Made by a program: the position numbers and the translations under genes. From assembly GCF_900660755.1 (NCBI RefSeq), contig NZ_LR215050.1, positions 1,240,001-1,304,000 on the forward strand: a DNA stretch of 64,000 nt, given 5' to 3'. Shown one piece after another: positions 34,634-51,070 of the stretch. The notes beneath the pieces are model-generated. The model did no database searches and had not been told where the DNA came from. It saw nothing but the letters and a program-made list of their open reading frames with translations. Origin of the DNA: Acholeplasma hippikon. GTDB taxonomy: Bacteria; Bacillota_I; Bacilli_A; Acholeplasmatales; Acholeplasmataceae. Numbering within the stretch: position 1 is the first letter of the stretch; every line of letters starts with the position of its first letter.

Positions 34634-35311
34634 ATGAGAAATATATCAAATTTACCCAATCATATCGCAATCATTTTAGATGGTAATGGTCGTTGGGCCA
34701 AGAAACGTGGACTTCCAAGACAATTAGGGCATTATCAAGGTGCACTTAATTTAGTCACAATCGCAAACTATGCAAATGAAAGAGGCATTAAACAGTTGAC
34801 TGTTTATGCTTTTTCTACTGAAAATTGGAAGCGTCCTAAAGAAGAAGTAGATTATCTAATGACTAAACCCGTTGAGATGATTGAAAAGAATATCGAGAAA
34901 TTTAAATCAAGTACAATTAAAATTCAAGTTAAAGGAAGACGTGATAGAATTCCTGAAGCATTATTAAATAGTATTGTTAATTTAGAAAATATCACAAAGG
35001 ACCATACAGGTTTAGTTTTAAACGTATGTTTAGATTATGGTGCTTACGATGAACTTATAACTGCAATGAGGCTTGCTAAAGAAATTAGCATAGAAGAAAT
35101 TGAAAAGAACCTTATGGTAAAAGATGCTGTTGATCTATTAATTAGAACAAGTGGTGAAATGCGCGTATCAAATTTCTTGTTATGGCAAATTGCTTATGCA
35201 GAGTTTTATTTCACAAAGAAACACTGGCCAGCTTTCTCAAAGAAAGAATTAGAAAAGGCTTTAAAATCATATAGTAAACGTCAAAGACGTTTCGGGGGAT
35301 TAAACAAATGA
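34634..35311 (+). CDS. uppS: Isoprenyl (undecaprenyl) diphosphate synthase
   Basis: A 225-residue cis-prenyltransferase. IAIILDGNGRWAKKRG holds the catalytic Asp16, TVYAFSTENWKRP is the second conserved block, and LIRTSGEMRVSNFLLWQIAYAEFYF the C-terminal signature. Slightly shorter than E. coli UppS. It makes long-chain polyprenyl diphosphate; without a peptidoglycan wall this carrier probably serves glycan or glycolipid assembly, which is inference. A TATAAT is at 34605-34610 and GGAG precedes the start; it overlaps cdsA by 4 bases. Confidence 0.95.
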   Translation: MRNISNLPNHIAIILDGNGRWAKKRGLPRQLGHYQGALNLVTIANYANERGIKQLTVYAFSTENWKRPKEEVDYLMTKPVEMIEKNIEKFKSSTIKIQVKGRRDRIPEALLNSIVNLENITKDHTGLVLNVCLDYGAYDELITAMRLAKEISIEEIEKNLMVKDAVDLLIRTSGEMRVSNFLLWQIAYAEFYFTKKHWPAFSKKELEKALKSYSKRQRRFGGLNK

Positions 35312-36264
35312 AACAAAGAATTATAACCGGAATTATACTTGCATTACTGCTAGTACCCATCGTTTCTATTAATCACCCAGTTGTGTTTATCATTTTCCAA
35401 ATTGTTTTAATTGCTGCAGTGATTATTGCATCATATGAAATGCTTCATATGTATGAAAAAGAAAAAAAGATTAATATATGGGTTAAGATTGTGATTGTTT
35501 TAACAACAATCGTAACTTACTTTAATGTTGGTGGATTAGTTAATCAAATAAACTTTTATAAAGAACCTTCATTCCACTTAATTACATTCACACTACAACC
35601 TGTTGTTATTACATCCTTTATTACAGTCATCATGTTAGCTTTATTAGTTTTTGTAGATGATTTTAGTGGGGCAGACATTGGTAAAGCATTTACGATTGTA
35701 AATTATGTTGGATTAGGTTTTGCAAGCATTACGATGCTTAGATATATGGGTGTTAGATTTATTATTTATATCGCACTGATTGCCTCAATGACAGACATCT
35801 TTGCATATTTTGTAGGCGTGAAATTTGGAAAACATAAAATGGCACCGAATATATCACCTAAAAAGAGTTGGGAAGGTGCAATTGGTGGAACGATTATGGG
35901 AACATTAATTGCAAGTTCATTTGCGTTATTCTATGGAAATATTTTTACACCAGATGGTTTCTTAGGTGAATTGTTAAATCCGGATAGATACATGACAATT
36001 TTTGATAACTTTACCACTTTAGGGAATGAACCTCTTCATATACAGGCAATGATTATTATTCCAATTACTTTACTAGGAACGATTGCAGGACAAATTGGTG
36101 ATTTAGTTGCAAGTAAATTCAAAAGAACTTATCAAATTAAAGATTTCGGTAAGATTATGCCAGGACATGGTGGAGTATTAGACAGATTTGATTCAATATT
36201 ATTTATTGGGTTATTATTCTTAGGTATCTTCATAGCAATTACTGTAGCATATCCGATTATATAA
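35308..36264 (+). CDS. cdsA: Phosphatidate cytidylyltransferase
   Basis: A 318-residue, multi-spanning membrane enzyme making CDP-diacylglycerol, the branch point for phosphatidylglycerol and cardiolipin. Conserved signatures SPKKSWEGAIGG (about 190-201) and KIMPGHGGVLDRFDSI near the C-terminus are intact. The central loop after FTPDGFLGELLNPDRYM is longer than usual. The start overlaps uppS (ATGA) and rseP follows 11 bases later: the classic uppS-cdsA-rseP order. Confidence 0.96.
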   Translation: MKQRIITGIILALLLVPIVSINHPVVFIIFQIVLIAAVIIASYEMLHMYEKEKKINIWVKIVIVLTTIVTYFNVGGLVNQINFYKEPSFHLITFTLQPVVITSFITVIMLALLVFVDDFSGADIGKAFTIVNYVGLGFASITMLRYMGVRFIIYIALIASMTDIFAYFVGVKFGKHKMAPNISPKKSWEGAIGGTIMGTLIASSFALFYGNIFTPDGFLGELLNPDRYMTIFDNFTTLGNEPLHIQAMIIIPITLLGTIAGQIGDLVASKFKRTYQIKDFGKIMPGHGGVLDRFDSILFIGLLFLGIFIAITVAYPII

Positions 36265-36275
36265 GGAGCCCATAA

Positions 36276-37811
36276 ATGCAAATTTTAGATACAGTATTTA
36301 ATATCATTATCTTTCTATTATCATTAACTTTAATCGTGTCATTACATGAATTAGGACACTTTTTACTTGCTAAAAAAGCAGGTATATTAATTCATGAGTA
36401 TTCAATAGGTATGGGACCTGCCATTTATCGTAAGAAAAAAGGCGAAACATACTATGCAGTTAGAGTATTACCACTTGGTGGATATGTAGCCATGAGTGGT
36501 GAAGATAGAGAAAATCAATTACTTAAAAAAGATCAAGTGGTTGGTTTAGTCTTAAATGAAAATCAAGTTGTTACAGAAATTTTATTAGATCAATCAACAA
36601 AAAAACCAAGTGTTGTCGGTAAAGTTGTTTCATTCGATTTATTCGGTAGAGACATGGCGCCTTTATTTATAGAATTAGAAGTTAGTGGCGCATTAACAAG
36701 ATATGAAGTTGATCGTAAAGCAAGATATTTATATGGTGTGAAAAATGAATTACAAATTACACCAGCAGAATCATCATTTGAAACCAAAACTTTATGGCAA
36801 AGATTCTTAGTTTTATTCTGTGGACCATTAATGAATTTTATCTTAGCGTTAGTTTTAGTCTTTATCGTCGCTTTAGTGCAAGGTAAACCATCAAATAGTA
36901 ATGTGGTGAATAACTCAAGTAATCCTGCGTTATTAAAAGGTGATGTGATTACTAAAATAGGTGATATTGAAGTATCAAACTTAACTGAGGTAAGTAACGC
37001 ATTATCAAATATTAATTCTCATAAAGTATCAATGGTTGTGTTACGTAATGGTGAATTACAAACAATTGAAGTTTATTTAACGGTTGTAATGAATAACTTA
37101 GGTATTGTGAATTACCCAGTTGAAGGTAAACGCGATGAACTATATGTGGGTGGTTTAGGTACAAAAGCAAAAGAAGCAGGCTTACAGTTTGAAGATAAGA
37201 TTTTAACAATCAATGGTCAAACGGTTACTACTTGGGAAGAAGTTATTACAATTGCAAGAACTTATAATTTAAAAGAAGTATCATTAAGTGTATTAAGAGA
37301 TGGCAATGTCGTTCCAAATATTCGTTATGAAGTATTTAGTTTAGAAACACTAGAAACAATTGGTACAGATGCAATCCAAATTAGAGTTGGATTTGATGTT
37401 GGATATGAATTTAACTTCTTATATAGTTTATATTACCCATTCGTGCATTTTGGTGAATCCATCAGTCAAATGGTTGGTACCATCGCATTATTAATCAATC
37501 CAAACTCAGGTATTGGGATTGGTGAATTATCAGGTCCGATTGGAATTTTCTCACTTGTACAAAATGCGGCAAGTCAAGGAATCTTCTCATTATTACTTTT
37601 CATTGCATTTTTATCAGTGAATATTGGATTAATGAATTTACTTCCAATTCCTGCACTTGATGGTGGAAGAATTCTATTCTTAGGCTATGAAGCCATTACA
37701 AAGAAAAAATTCCCAGCAAAAGTTGAGTTTTGGATTAATCAAATTAGCTTCTATGCATTAATTGCATTAATGATTTATGTGACGTTTGGTGACGTTGGAA
37801 GGCTATTTTAA
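36276..37811 (+). CDS. rseP: RseP/RasP site-2 intramembrane metalloprotease
   Basis: A 511-residue membrane protein. Zinc-binding HELGH at residues 24-28 lies in the first membrane segment. The region around residues 200-370 looks like two PDZ-like domains (SNPALLKGDVITKIGD; GTKAKEAGLQFEDKILTING). The third zinc ligand is in NLLPIPALDGGRILFL near the C-terminus. It cleaves membrane anchors such as anti-sigma factors or leftover signal peptides. Somewhat longer than Bacillus RasP because of an insertion around residues 75-150. Ends the uppS operon. Confidence 0.95.
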   Translation: MQILDTVFNIIIFLLSLTLIVSLHELGHFLLAKKAGILIHEYSIGMGPAIYRKKKGETYYAVRVLPLGGYVAMSGEDRENQLLKKDQVVGLVLNENQVVTEILLDQSTKKPSVVGKVVSFDLFGRDMAPLFIELEVSGALTRYEVDRKARYLYGVKNELQITPAESSFETKTLWQRFLVLFCGPLMNFILALVLVFIVALVQGKPSNSNVVNNSSNPALLKGDVITKIGDIEVSNLTEVSNALSNINSHKVSMVVLRNGELQTIEVYLTVVMNNLGIVNYPVEGKRDELYVGGLGTKAKEAGLQFEDKILTINGQTVTTWEEVITIARTYNLKEVSLSVLRDGNVVPNIRYEVFSLETLETIGTDAIQIRVGFDVGYEFNFLYSLYYPFVHFGESISQMVGTIALLINPNSGIGIGELSGPIGIFSLVQNAASQGIFSLLLFIAFLSVNIGLMNLLPIPALDGGRILFLGYEAITKKKFPAKVEFWINQISFYALIALMIYVTFGDVGRLF

Positions 37812-37818
37812 GACGTTT

Positions 37819-37846
37819 TGAGCGAGTTATTCTCGCTCTTTTTGTT
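37819..37846 (+). terminator. rseP terminator
   Basis: GAGCGAG (37820-37826), TTATT loop, CTCGCTC (37832-37838), T5. Confidence 0.85.
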
Positions 37847-37889
37847 AGATTTTAGCACTTTATCAAAATAAATAGGAAAATTGTGTTAT

Positions 37890-37921
37890 TTGCTGGATTT
37901 TTATTTTTAAATGTATATAAT
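37890..37921 (+). promoter_or_regulatory. Candidate promoter of the first rRNA operon
   Basis: TTGCTG at 37890-37895 with TATATA (37914-37919, 18-bp spacer) or TATAAT (37916-37921, 20-bp). It differs completely from the promoters of the second operon and looks weaker. Confidence 0.45.
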
Positions 37922-37962
37922 TATACAGGTAGCAACAAGAAAACTAAGTTGCAACAAATCAA

Positions 37963-37976
37963 ATAAGTCTTTGAAA

Positions 37977-37982
<6 letters not shown>
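37963..37982 (+). promoter_or_regulatory. boxA-like antitermination site before 16S
   Basis: GTCTTTGAAAACTGAA resembles the Firmicute rRNA boxA element (TGCTCTTTGAAAACT). A related GTCTTTGAAAAG precedes 23S at about 39670. The same site lies at 43705-43724 in the second operon. Confidence 0.6.
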
Positions 37983-39627
<1,645 letters not shown>

Positions 39628-39711
39628 TTTGAGAGACTTATGTTTCTCAGAAAAAAGTATCAAATTGAGTCTTTGAAAAGTAGATAAATGATGTCAGAAA
39701 TGATTAAAAAA

Positions 39712-42553
<2,842 letters not shown>

Positions 42554-42615
42554 TAAGTAATTAAATTTACAAATAAACATTTCTGAAAAATCATTTATCT
42601 AGTTTTGAGAGTATA

Positions 42616-42730
42616 TGTCTGGTGACGATGGCGAGGTGGATCCACCTGTTCCCATCCCGAACACAGAAGTTAAGCACCTCAGCGCCGAAGATAGTTAATA
42701 CAAATAGCAAAAATAGGACGTTGCCAGGCA
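42616..42730 (+). rRNA. rrf: 5S ribosomal RNA (copy 1)
   Basis: 115 bases from TGTCTGGTGACG to CGTTGCCAGGCA; the ends pair. Contains CCCATCCCGAACACAGAAGT. Confidence 0.95.
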
Positions 42731-42765
42731 TTATCTCATTATGATATAATATAAATAGCATTGAA

Positions 42766-42842
42766 GCCTACCTAGCTCAGTTGGTTAGAGCACCTGACTG
42801 TTAATCAGGGGGTCGCCTGTTCGAGCCAGGCGGTGGGCGCCA
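42766..42842 (+). tRNA. tRNA-Asn (anticodon GTT), copy 1
   Basis: 77 bases with encoded CCA. Acceptor GCCTACC pairs with GGTGGGC; anticodon loop CTGTTAA; T-loop GTTCGAG. A TATAAT (42745-42750) lies just upstream but is probably internal to the rRNA transcript. Confidence 0.96.
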
Positions 42843-42855
42843 TTCTTAAAATTGG

Positions 42856-42880
42856 AAGAGTCTTAGGACTCGTTTTTTTA
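42856..42880 (+). terminator. Terminator after the first rRNA operon
   Basis: GAGTC (42858-42862), TTAG, GACTC (42867-42871), then G and T7. Confidence 0.78.
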
Positions 42881-42965
42881 TTTTTATAGCTAAAAATGAT
42901 AATCTGAAGTATAAAAGAGAAGAATTTTTAAATTAATGTGGAAAAGTATAGAAACTAAAAAATTG

Positions 42966-42987
42966 TACTTTACAAAAGTAATATAAT
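42966..42987 (+). promoter_or_regulatory. Candidate promoter of the extra 5S-tRNA-Val unit
   Basis: TATAAT (42982-42987) 30 bases before the 5S gene, directly after an inverted repeat TACTTT-ACA-AAAGTA (42966-42980). No clear -35. Confidence 0.45.
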
Positions 42988-43017
42988 GTATTATCATTTA
43001 TATGGTTTTAAAATCAA

Positions 43018-43133
43018 TGTCTGGTGATGATGGCGAGGTGGATCCACCTGTTCCCATCCCGAACACAGAAGTTAAGCACCTATAGCGCCGAAGATAGTTA
43101 ATACAAATAGCAAAAATAGGACGTTGCCAGGCA
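43018..43133 (+). rRNA. rrf: Extra 5S ribosomal RNA
   Basis: 116 bases, nearly the same as the operon 5S genes but with GATGATGG for GACGATGG near the 5' end and CACCTATAGCG for CACCTCAGCG. It stands outside the two operons, with its own candidate promoter, and is followed by tRNA-Val. Confidence 0.93.
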
Positions 43134-43150
43134 AGATTTTAAACCATTAT

Positions 43151-43226
43151 GGAGGCTTAGCTCAGCTGGGAGAGCATCTGCCTTACAAGCAGAGGGTCGG
43201 CGGTTCGATCCCGTCAGCCTCCACCA
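43151..43226 (+). tRNA. tRNA-Val (anticodon TAC)
   Basis: 76 bases with CCA. GGAGGCT pairs with AGCCTCC; anticodon loop CTTACAA; T-loop GTTCGAT. It lies 17 bases after the extra 5S. Confidence 0.96.
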
Positions 43227-43513
43227 TTTAATTTAATTTACTAATTTATATAAAAGAGGATGTTCATTAAGATTAAATTTGAGTTCACTTGACTCATTTT
43301 TTTATGAGCAAAGATGATCTAGTAACCTTTATATATAAATAGCCGTATAAAGAACTTAAATAGCATGAGAAACTGCATAAAAAAACAATCAAAATTAATT
43401 TATTTAAGGATTTAATATATTATTTAAAAACCTTAAGAAAAATACCAAAATATTTGATTAAAATCTGATTAAATAAGGTTTTAAATAATCTTGAAAAAAA
43501 GTTAAAAAAGATG
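43227..43513. other. AT-rich intergenic region before the second rRNA operon
   Basis: Nearly 290 bases with no credible gene. A weak hairpin near 43279-43308 (TGAGT ... ACTCA followed by T7) probably ends the 5S-tRNA-Val transcript. The rest is A/T-rich sequence with short A-tracts leading into the rRNA promoters. Confidence 0.6.
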
Positions 43514-43542
43514 TTGACTTAATATTTGAGTTGTTATACAAT
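43514..43542 (+). promoter_or_regulatory. Second rRNA operon promoter P1
   Basis: TTGACT (43514-43519), 17-bp spacer, TACAAT (43537-43542), preceded by an A-rich GTTAAAAAAG block that resembles an UP element. Confidence 0.75.
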
Positions 43543-43645
43543 AAAGAAGTCGCCAAAAACGACAAACAAAAAAATCCAATTCTTATCTTATAGATAACCT
43601 ATTCGAGACTATAAAAAATACTTTTTAAAAAAGTTAAAAAAGTAG

Positions 43646-43674
43646 TTGACAAGGCTGAAAATAAGTGATAGAAT
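43646..43674 (+). promoter_or_regulatory. Second rRNA operon promoter P2
   Basis: TTGACA (43646-43651), 17-bp spacer, TAGAAT (43669-43674), preceded by AAGTTAAAAAAGTAG like P1. A GCTGTC-AAAC-GACAGC hairpin (43681-43696) is just downstream, before the shared leader. Confidence 0.8.
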
Positions 43675-43777
43675 GATTAGGCTGTCAAACGACAGCGCAA
43701 TCAAATAAGTCTTTGAAAACTGAATGATGATGAACAATGAATTAAAAAAAATAAAGAGCTAAAATCAAACAAAAACA

Positions 43778-45286
<1,509 letters not shown>

Positions 45287-45453
45287 TAAGGAGAAAGGCT
45301 TACTAATAATAAGCAAAAATAGCTTAGTAGCATAAGCTAAACAATTTCTTCATGTTCATCATATTCAGTTTTGAGAGACTTATGTTTCTCAGAAAAAAGT
45401 ATCAAATTGAGTCTTTGAAAAGTAGATAAATGATGTCAGAAATGATTAAAAAA

Positions 45454-48295
<2,842 letters not shown>

Positions 48296-48357
48296 TAAGT
48301 AATTAAATTTACAAATAAACATTTCTGAAAAATCATTTATCTAGTTTTGAGAGTATA

Positions 48358-48472
48358 TGTCTGGTGACGATGGCGAGGTGGATCCACCTGTTCCCATCCC
48401 GAACACAGAAGTTAAGCACCTCAGCGCCGAAGATAGTTAATACAAATAGCAAAAATAGGACGTTGCCAGGCA
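48358..48472 (+). rRNA. rrf: 5S ribosomal RNA (copy 2)
   Basis: Identical to the 5S at 42616 and different from the extra 5S at 43018. Confidence 0.95.
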
Positions 48473-48507
48473 TTATCTCATTATGATATAATATAAATAG
48501 CATTGAA

Positions 48508-48584
48508 GCCTACCTAGCTCAGTTGGTTAGAGCACCTGACTGTTAATCAGGGGGTCGCCTGTTCGAGCCAGGCGGTGGGCGCCA
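48508..48584 (+). tRNA. tRNA-Asn (anticodon GTT), copy 2
   Basis: Identical to the copy at 42766; acceptor, anticodon GTT and encoded CCA present. Confidence 0.96.
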
Positions 48585-48597
48585 TTCTTAAAATTGG

Positions 48598-48625
48598 AAG
48601 AGTCTTAGGACTCTTTTTGTTTTTT
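48598..48625 (+). terminator. Terminator after the second rRNA operon
   Basis: AAGAGTC, TTAG, GACTCTT and T-rich tail; the stem is shared with copy 1 but the tail differs (T instead of G after GACTC). Confidence 0.8.
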
Positions 48626-48717
48626 ATGGGAAAATAAAAAATTATTTACCACATCCTTAAATAAATACAATGTTATGATATATAATATTAGAGTAAAAAA
48701 AATGAGTGAGGCGCCAA

Positions 48718-49347
48718 ATGGATAAACCATATTTAATTATTGTAGCAGGTGGATCTGCATCTGGAAAATCTACAGTTGTTCAATCAATTATTAAAAACGC
48801 AGGACTAGATGATGTTTTAGATATCAACCAAGATGATTACTATAATGATCAGTCACATATGACAATGGAAGAAAGAATTAAAGTTAACTATGATCATCCA
48901 AACGCGCTAGATAATCAATTGCTTTTCCAACATATTAAAGATTTACTAGCCGGTAAAAGTATTTCTAAACCGACATATGACTATAAGAATTATACACGTG
49001 CAAAAGAAGTAGAAATTGTACATTCTAAACCTGTTATTATTGTTGAAGGTATCTTAGCATTAACAGATAAAAAATTACGTGATTTAGCAGATTTAAAAAT
49101 CTTTGTTGAATCAGACAATGACATTAGATTCATTCGTCGTTTAAAACGTGATATGGTATCTCGTGGACGCAGCTTAGAATCTGTGATTGAACAATACTTA
49201 TCAACAGTTAAACCAATGCATTATCAATTTGTAAAACCAACAAAACGCTACGCAGATATTATTATTCCAAATGATGATGGTCATAGTGTAGCTGTTGAAT
49301 TAATTGTTGGTATGTTAAAACAATTTATGGAGAAAAAAAATAAATGA
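48718..49347 (+). CDS. udk: Uridine kinase
   Basis: Start at 48718 (209 residues) with GTGAGG 6 bases before; the GTG at 48706 is that ribosome site, not a start. P-loop VAGGSASGKSTV opens the protein, followed by DDYYND, NYDHPNALDN and the lid RRLKRDMVSRGRS. It phosphorylates uridine and cytidine for pyrimidine salvage, consistent with a mollicute that relies on salvage. Overlaps mtnN by 4 bases. Confidence 0.96.
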   Translation: MDKPYLIIVAGGSASGKSTVVQSIIKNAGLDDVLDINQDDYYNDQSHMTMEERIKVNYDHPNALDNQLLFQHIKDLLAGKSISKPTYDYKNYTRAKEVEIVHSKPVIIVEGILALTDKKLRDLADLKIFVESDNDIRFIRRLKRDMVSRGRSLESVIEQYLSTVKPMHYQFVKPTKRYADIIIPNDDGHSVAVELIVGMLKQFMEKKNK

Positions 49348-49970
49348 CATTAATTATATGCGCAATGATGGACGAAGCAAGTGCTTTAGTTAAAAATTTA
49401 AATTTAGTAGAAAAAACACCTTTTGAAATTTACAAAGGAAGAATTCAAAATCACGAAGTTTTAGTTATGATTTCAGGTGTTGGTAAAACCAATGCAAGTA
49501 TGGCAACAGCTTATGCACTCACTAAATTTAATATTGATTTAATCATTAATCCAGGGATTGCTGGAGGTGCGCATGTTAAAAAACACGCTACTTATTTAGT
49601 CAGTGAAGCAAGTTATCATGATTTTGATTTAACTGTGTTCAATTATGAGATAGGTCAAGTTCCTAAATATCCAGCAAAATTTAAAGTTCTCGAACTACTA
49701 AAGAATAAGTTCTCTAACTTTACATTTGTTCCGCTTTTCACGGGCGATAAATTTTCAACAACTTTAATAAATAATAACCCATATGTAGCGGATATGGAAG
49801 GTGCAGCAATTTTCCAAGTTGCGTATAAATTTAATAAAAATGTGATTTCTCTTAAAATTGTTAGTGATGTAATTGGTTCAAATAATCAAATTGATGATTA
49901 CGTGAAATTAGAAAGTTCATTTGATGAAATATTGAGTGAGGAAGTTAGAAAAATATTGGAGGTATTATAA
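49344..49970 (+). CDS. mtnN: 5'-methylthioadenosine/S-adenosylhomocysteine nucleosidase
   Basis: The 208-residue protein has the MtnN pattern: CAMMDEASAL with the catalytic Glu, ISGVGKTNASMATAYAL, INPGIAGG, TGDKF, VADMEGAAIFQVA with the ribose-binding Met-Glu, and KIVSDVIG with the catalytic Asp. Slightly shorter than E. coli MtnN. It removes by-products of SAM-dependent methylation and polyamine synthesis. Coupled to udk (ATGA) and to the DJ-1-like gene immediately downstream. Confidence 0.93.
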   Translation: MTLIICAMMDEASALVKNLNLVEKTPFEIYKGRIQNHEVLVMISGVGKTNASMATAYALTKFNIDLIINPGIAGGAHVKKHATYLVSEASYHDFDLTVFNYEIGQVPKYPAKFKVLELLKNKFSNFTFVPLFTGDKFSTTLINNNPYVADMEGAAIFQVAYKFNKNVISLKIVSDVIGSNNQIDDYVKLESSFDEILSEEVRKILEVL

Positions 49971-50519
49971 ATGAAAGGTTTATTTATCTTTTCCGATGGC
50001 ATGGAGGATAACGAAGCGTTATCTACACGTGCACTACTTGTTAGAGCAGGATTTGAGATTGATTCTGCGACAATTAACCACAATTTAATTGTTGAAACCT
50101 CATACAAACAAAAGGTTATTTGTGATCTTCACATGGATGAAGTAGACTTTAAAAATTACGATTTTTTACTCATTCCAGGTGGACCCTATGTAAACCACAT
50201 CATTGATGACGAAAAAGTGATTAAAAACGCAATTTTAGCGTTTAATGAGGCCGAAAAAGTGATTGGAGCGATTTGTGCAGCCCCACGTTTTTTAGGTCGC
50301 TTAGGACTCTTAGAAGGAAAAGAATTTACGGCTTACCCAGGATCAGAAAAAGAAGTAAAAAATTCTTTATATTTTGTTGACAAAAAGTCTATAATTTGTG
50401 GTAATATAGTAACGGCACGAAGTGCTGGCACAGTAATTGATTTTGTGTATAATCTCATTGTAAGGCTTAAAAATGAAGCTGCAGCAAATGAGCTATTGGA
50501 CAGAATTTTATATCGATAA
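49971..50519 (+). CDS. DJ-1/PfpI-family protein
   Basis: The 182-residue protein has the flavodoxin-like DJ-1 fold: LFIFSDGMEDNEA with the conserved Glu, LLIPGGPYVNHI, and the nucleophile elbow IGAICAAPRFLGRLGLL with Cys102. Relatives include deglycases/chaperones for glyoxal stress and the ThiJ group; the activity here is not certain. It follows mtnN by one base and ends before the tRNA cluster. Confidence 0.9.
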   Translation: MKGLFIFSDGMEDNEALSTRALLVRAGFEIDSATINHNLIVETSYKQKVICDLHMDEVDFKNYDFLLIPGGPYVNHIIDDEKVIKNAILAFNEAEKVIGAICAAPRFLGRLGLLEGKEFTAYPGSEKEVKNSLYFVDKKSIICGNIVTARSAGTVIDFVYNLIVRLKNEAAANELLDRILYR

Positions 50520-50546
50520 AAAATTGTAAAAAAGTTAATTTAGTTG

Positions 50547-50574
50547 TTGACATTTTATAATAAGTTGATATAAT
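50547..50574 (+). promoter_or_regulatory. Promoter of the tRNA-Glu/Arg cluster
   Basis: TTGACA (50547-50552), 16-bp spacer, TATAAT (50569-50574); both hexamers perfect, 20 bases before tRNA-Glu. Confidence 0.85.
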
Positions 50575-50593
50575 TATACATGCGCTAATAAGT

Positions 50594-50669
50594 GGCCCGT
50601 TGGAGAAACGGTTAACTCACATGCCTTTCACGCATGCATTCACGGGTTCAAATCCCGTACGGGTCACCA
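50594..50669 (+). tRNA. tRNA-Glu (anticodon TTC)
   Basis: 76 bases with CCA. GGCCCGT pairs with ACGGGTC; anticodon loop CTTTCAC; T-loop GTTCAAA. Confidence 0.96.
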
Positions 50670-50677
50670 TTAATTTT

Positions 50678-50754
50678 GCACCCATAGCTCAATTGGATAG
50701 AGCGTTTGACTACGGATCAAAAGGTTAGGGGTTCAAATCCTCTTGGGTGCGCCA
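50678..50754 (+). tRNA. tRNA-Arg (anticodon ACG)
   Basis: 77 bases with CCA. GCACCCA pairs with TGGGTGC; anticodon loop CTACGGA, so A34 probably becomes inosine; this needs a TadA deaminase not seen here. Confidence 0.96.
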
Positions 50755-50762
50755 TTAATATA

Positions 50763-50791
50763 TTGACAAGCGCCACTTACAGTGATACAAT
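50763..50791 (+). promoter_or_regulatory. Promoter of tRNA-Pro/Gly
   Basis: TTGACA (50763-50768), 17-bp spacer, TACAAT (50786-50791), 20 bases before tRNA-Pro. Confidence 0.8.
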
Positions 50792-50810
50792 TAAAAAGCA
50801 ATCAAGATTT

Positions 50811-50887
50811 CGGGAAGTAGCTCAGCTTGGTGGAGCACCTGGTTTGGGACCAGGGGGCCGCAGGTTCAAATCCTGTCTTCCCGACCA
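50811..50887 (+). tRNA. tRNA-Pro (anticodon TGG)
   Basis: 77 bases with CCA. CGGGAAG pairs with CTTCCCG; anticodon loop TTTGGGA. Confidence 0.96.
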
Positions 50888-50893
50888 TTCTCT

Positions 50894-50968
50894 GCGGGTG
50901 TCGTATAATGGTTATTACTTCAGCCTTCCAAGCTGAAGACGGCGGTTCGATTCCGCTCACCCGCTCCA
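50894..50968 (+). tRNA. tRNA-Gly (anticodon TCC)
   Basis: 75 bases with CCA. GCGGGTG pairs with CACCCGC; anticodon loop CTTCCAA. Confidence 0.96.
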
Positions 50969-50981
50969 TTTAATAATTAAC

Positions 50982-51008
50982 AAGGACTTAACAGTCCTTT
51001 TTTTATTT
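50982..51008 (+). terminator. tRNA cluster terminator
   Basis: AAGGACT (50982-50988), TAAC, AGTCCTT (50993-50999), T-run. Confidence 0.85.
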
Positions 51009-51020
51009 CTTAATTACGAT

Positions 51021-51066
51021 TAACAAAAAGAGCATGTATCCTTAAATGGAAACCACGCTCTTTTAA
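51021..51066 (-). terminator. Terminator of the minus-strand hypothetical gene
   Basis: AAAAAGAGC (51025-51033) pairs with GCTCTTTT (51057-51064) across a 23-base loop; on the minus strand it is followed by a U-run. Confidence 0.65.
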
Positions 51067-51070
51067 TTAT

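Noticed and set aside
42745-42750. Separate promoter for tRNA-Asn
   Set aside because: A TATAAT is present, but the only -35 partner is the 3' end of 5S (TTGCCA, 18 bp); cotranscription with the rRNA is the simpler reading.
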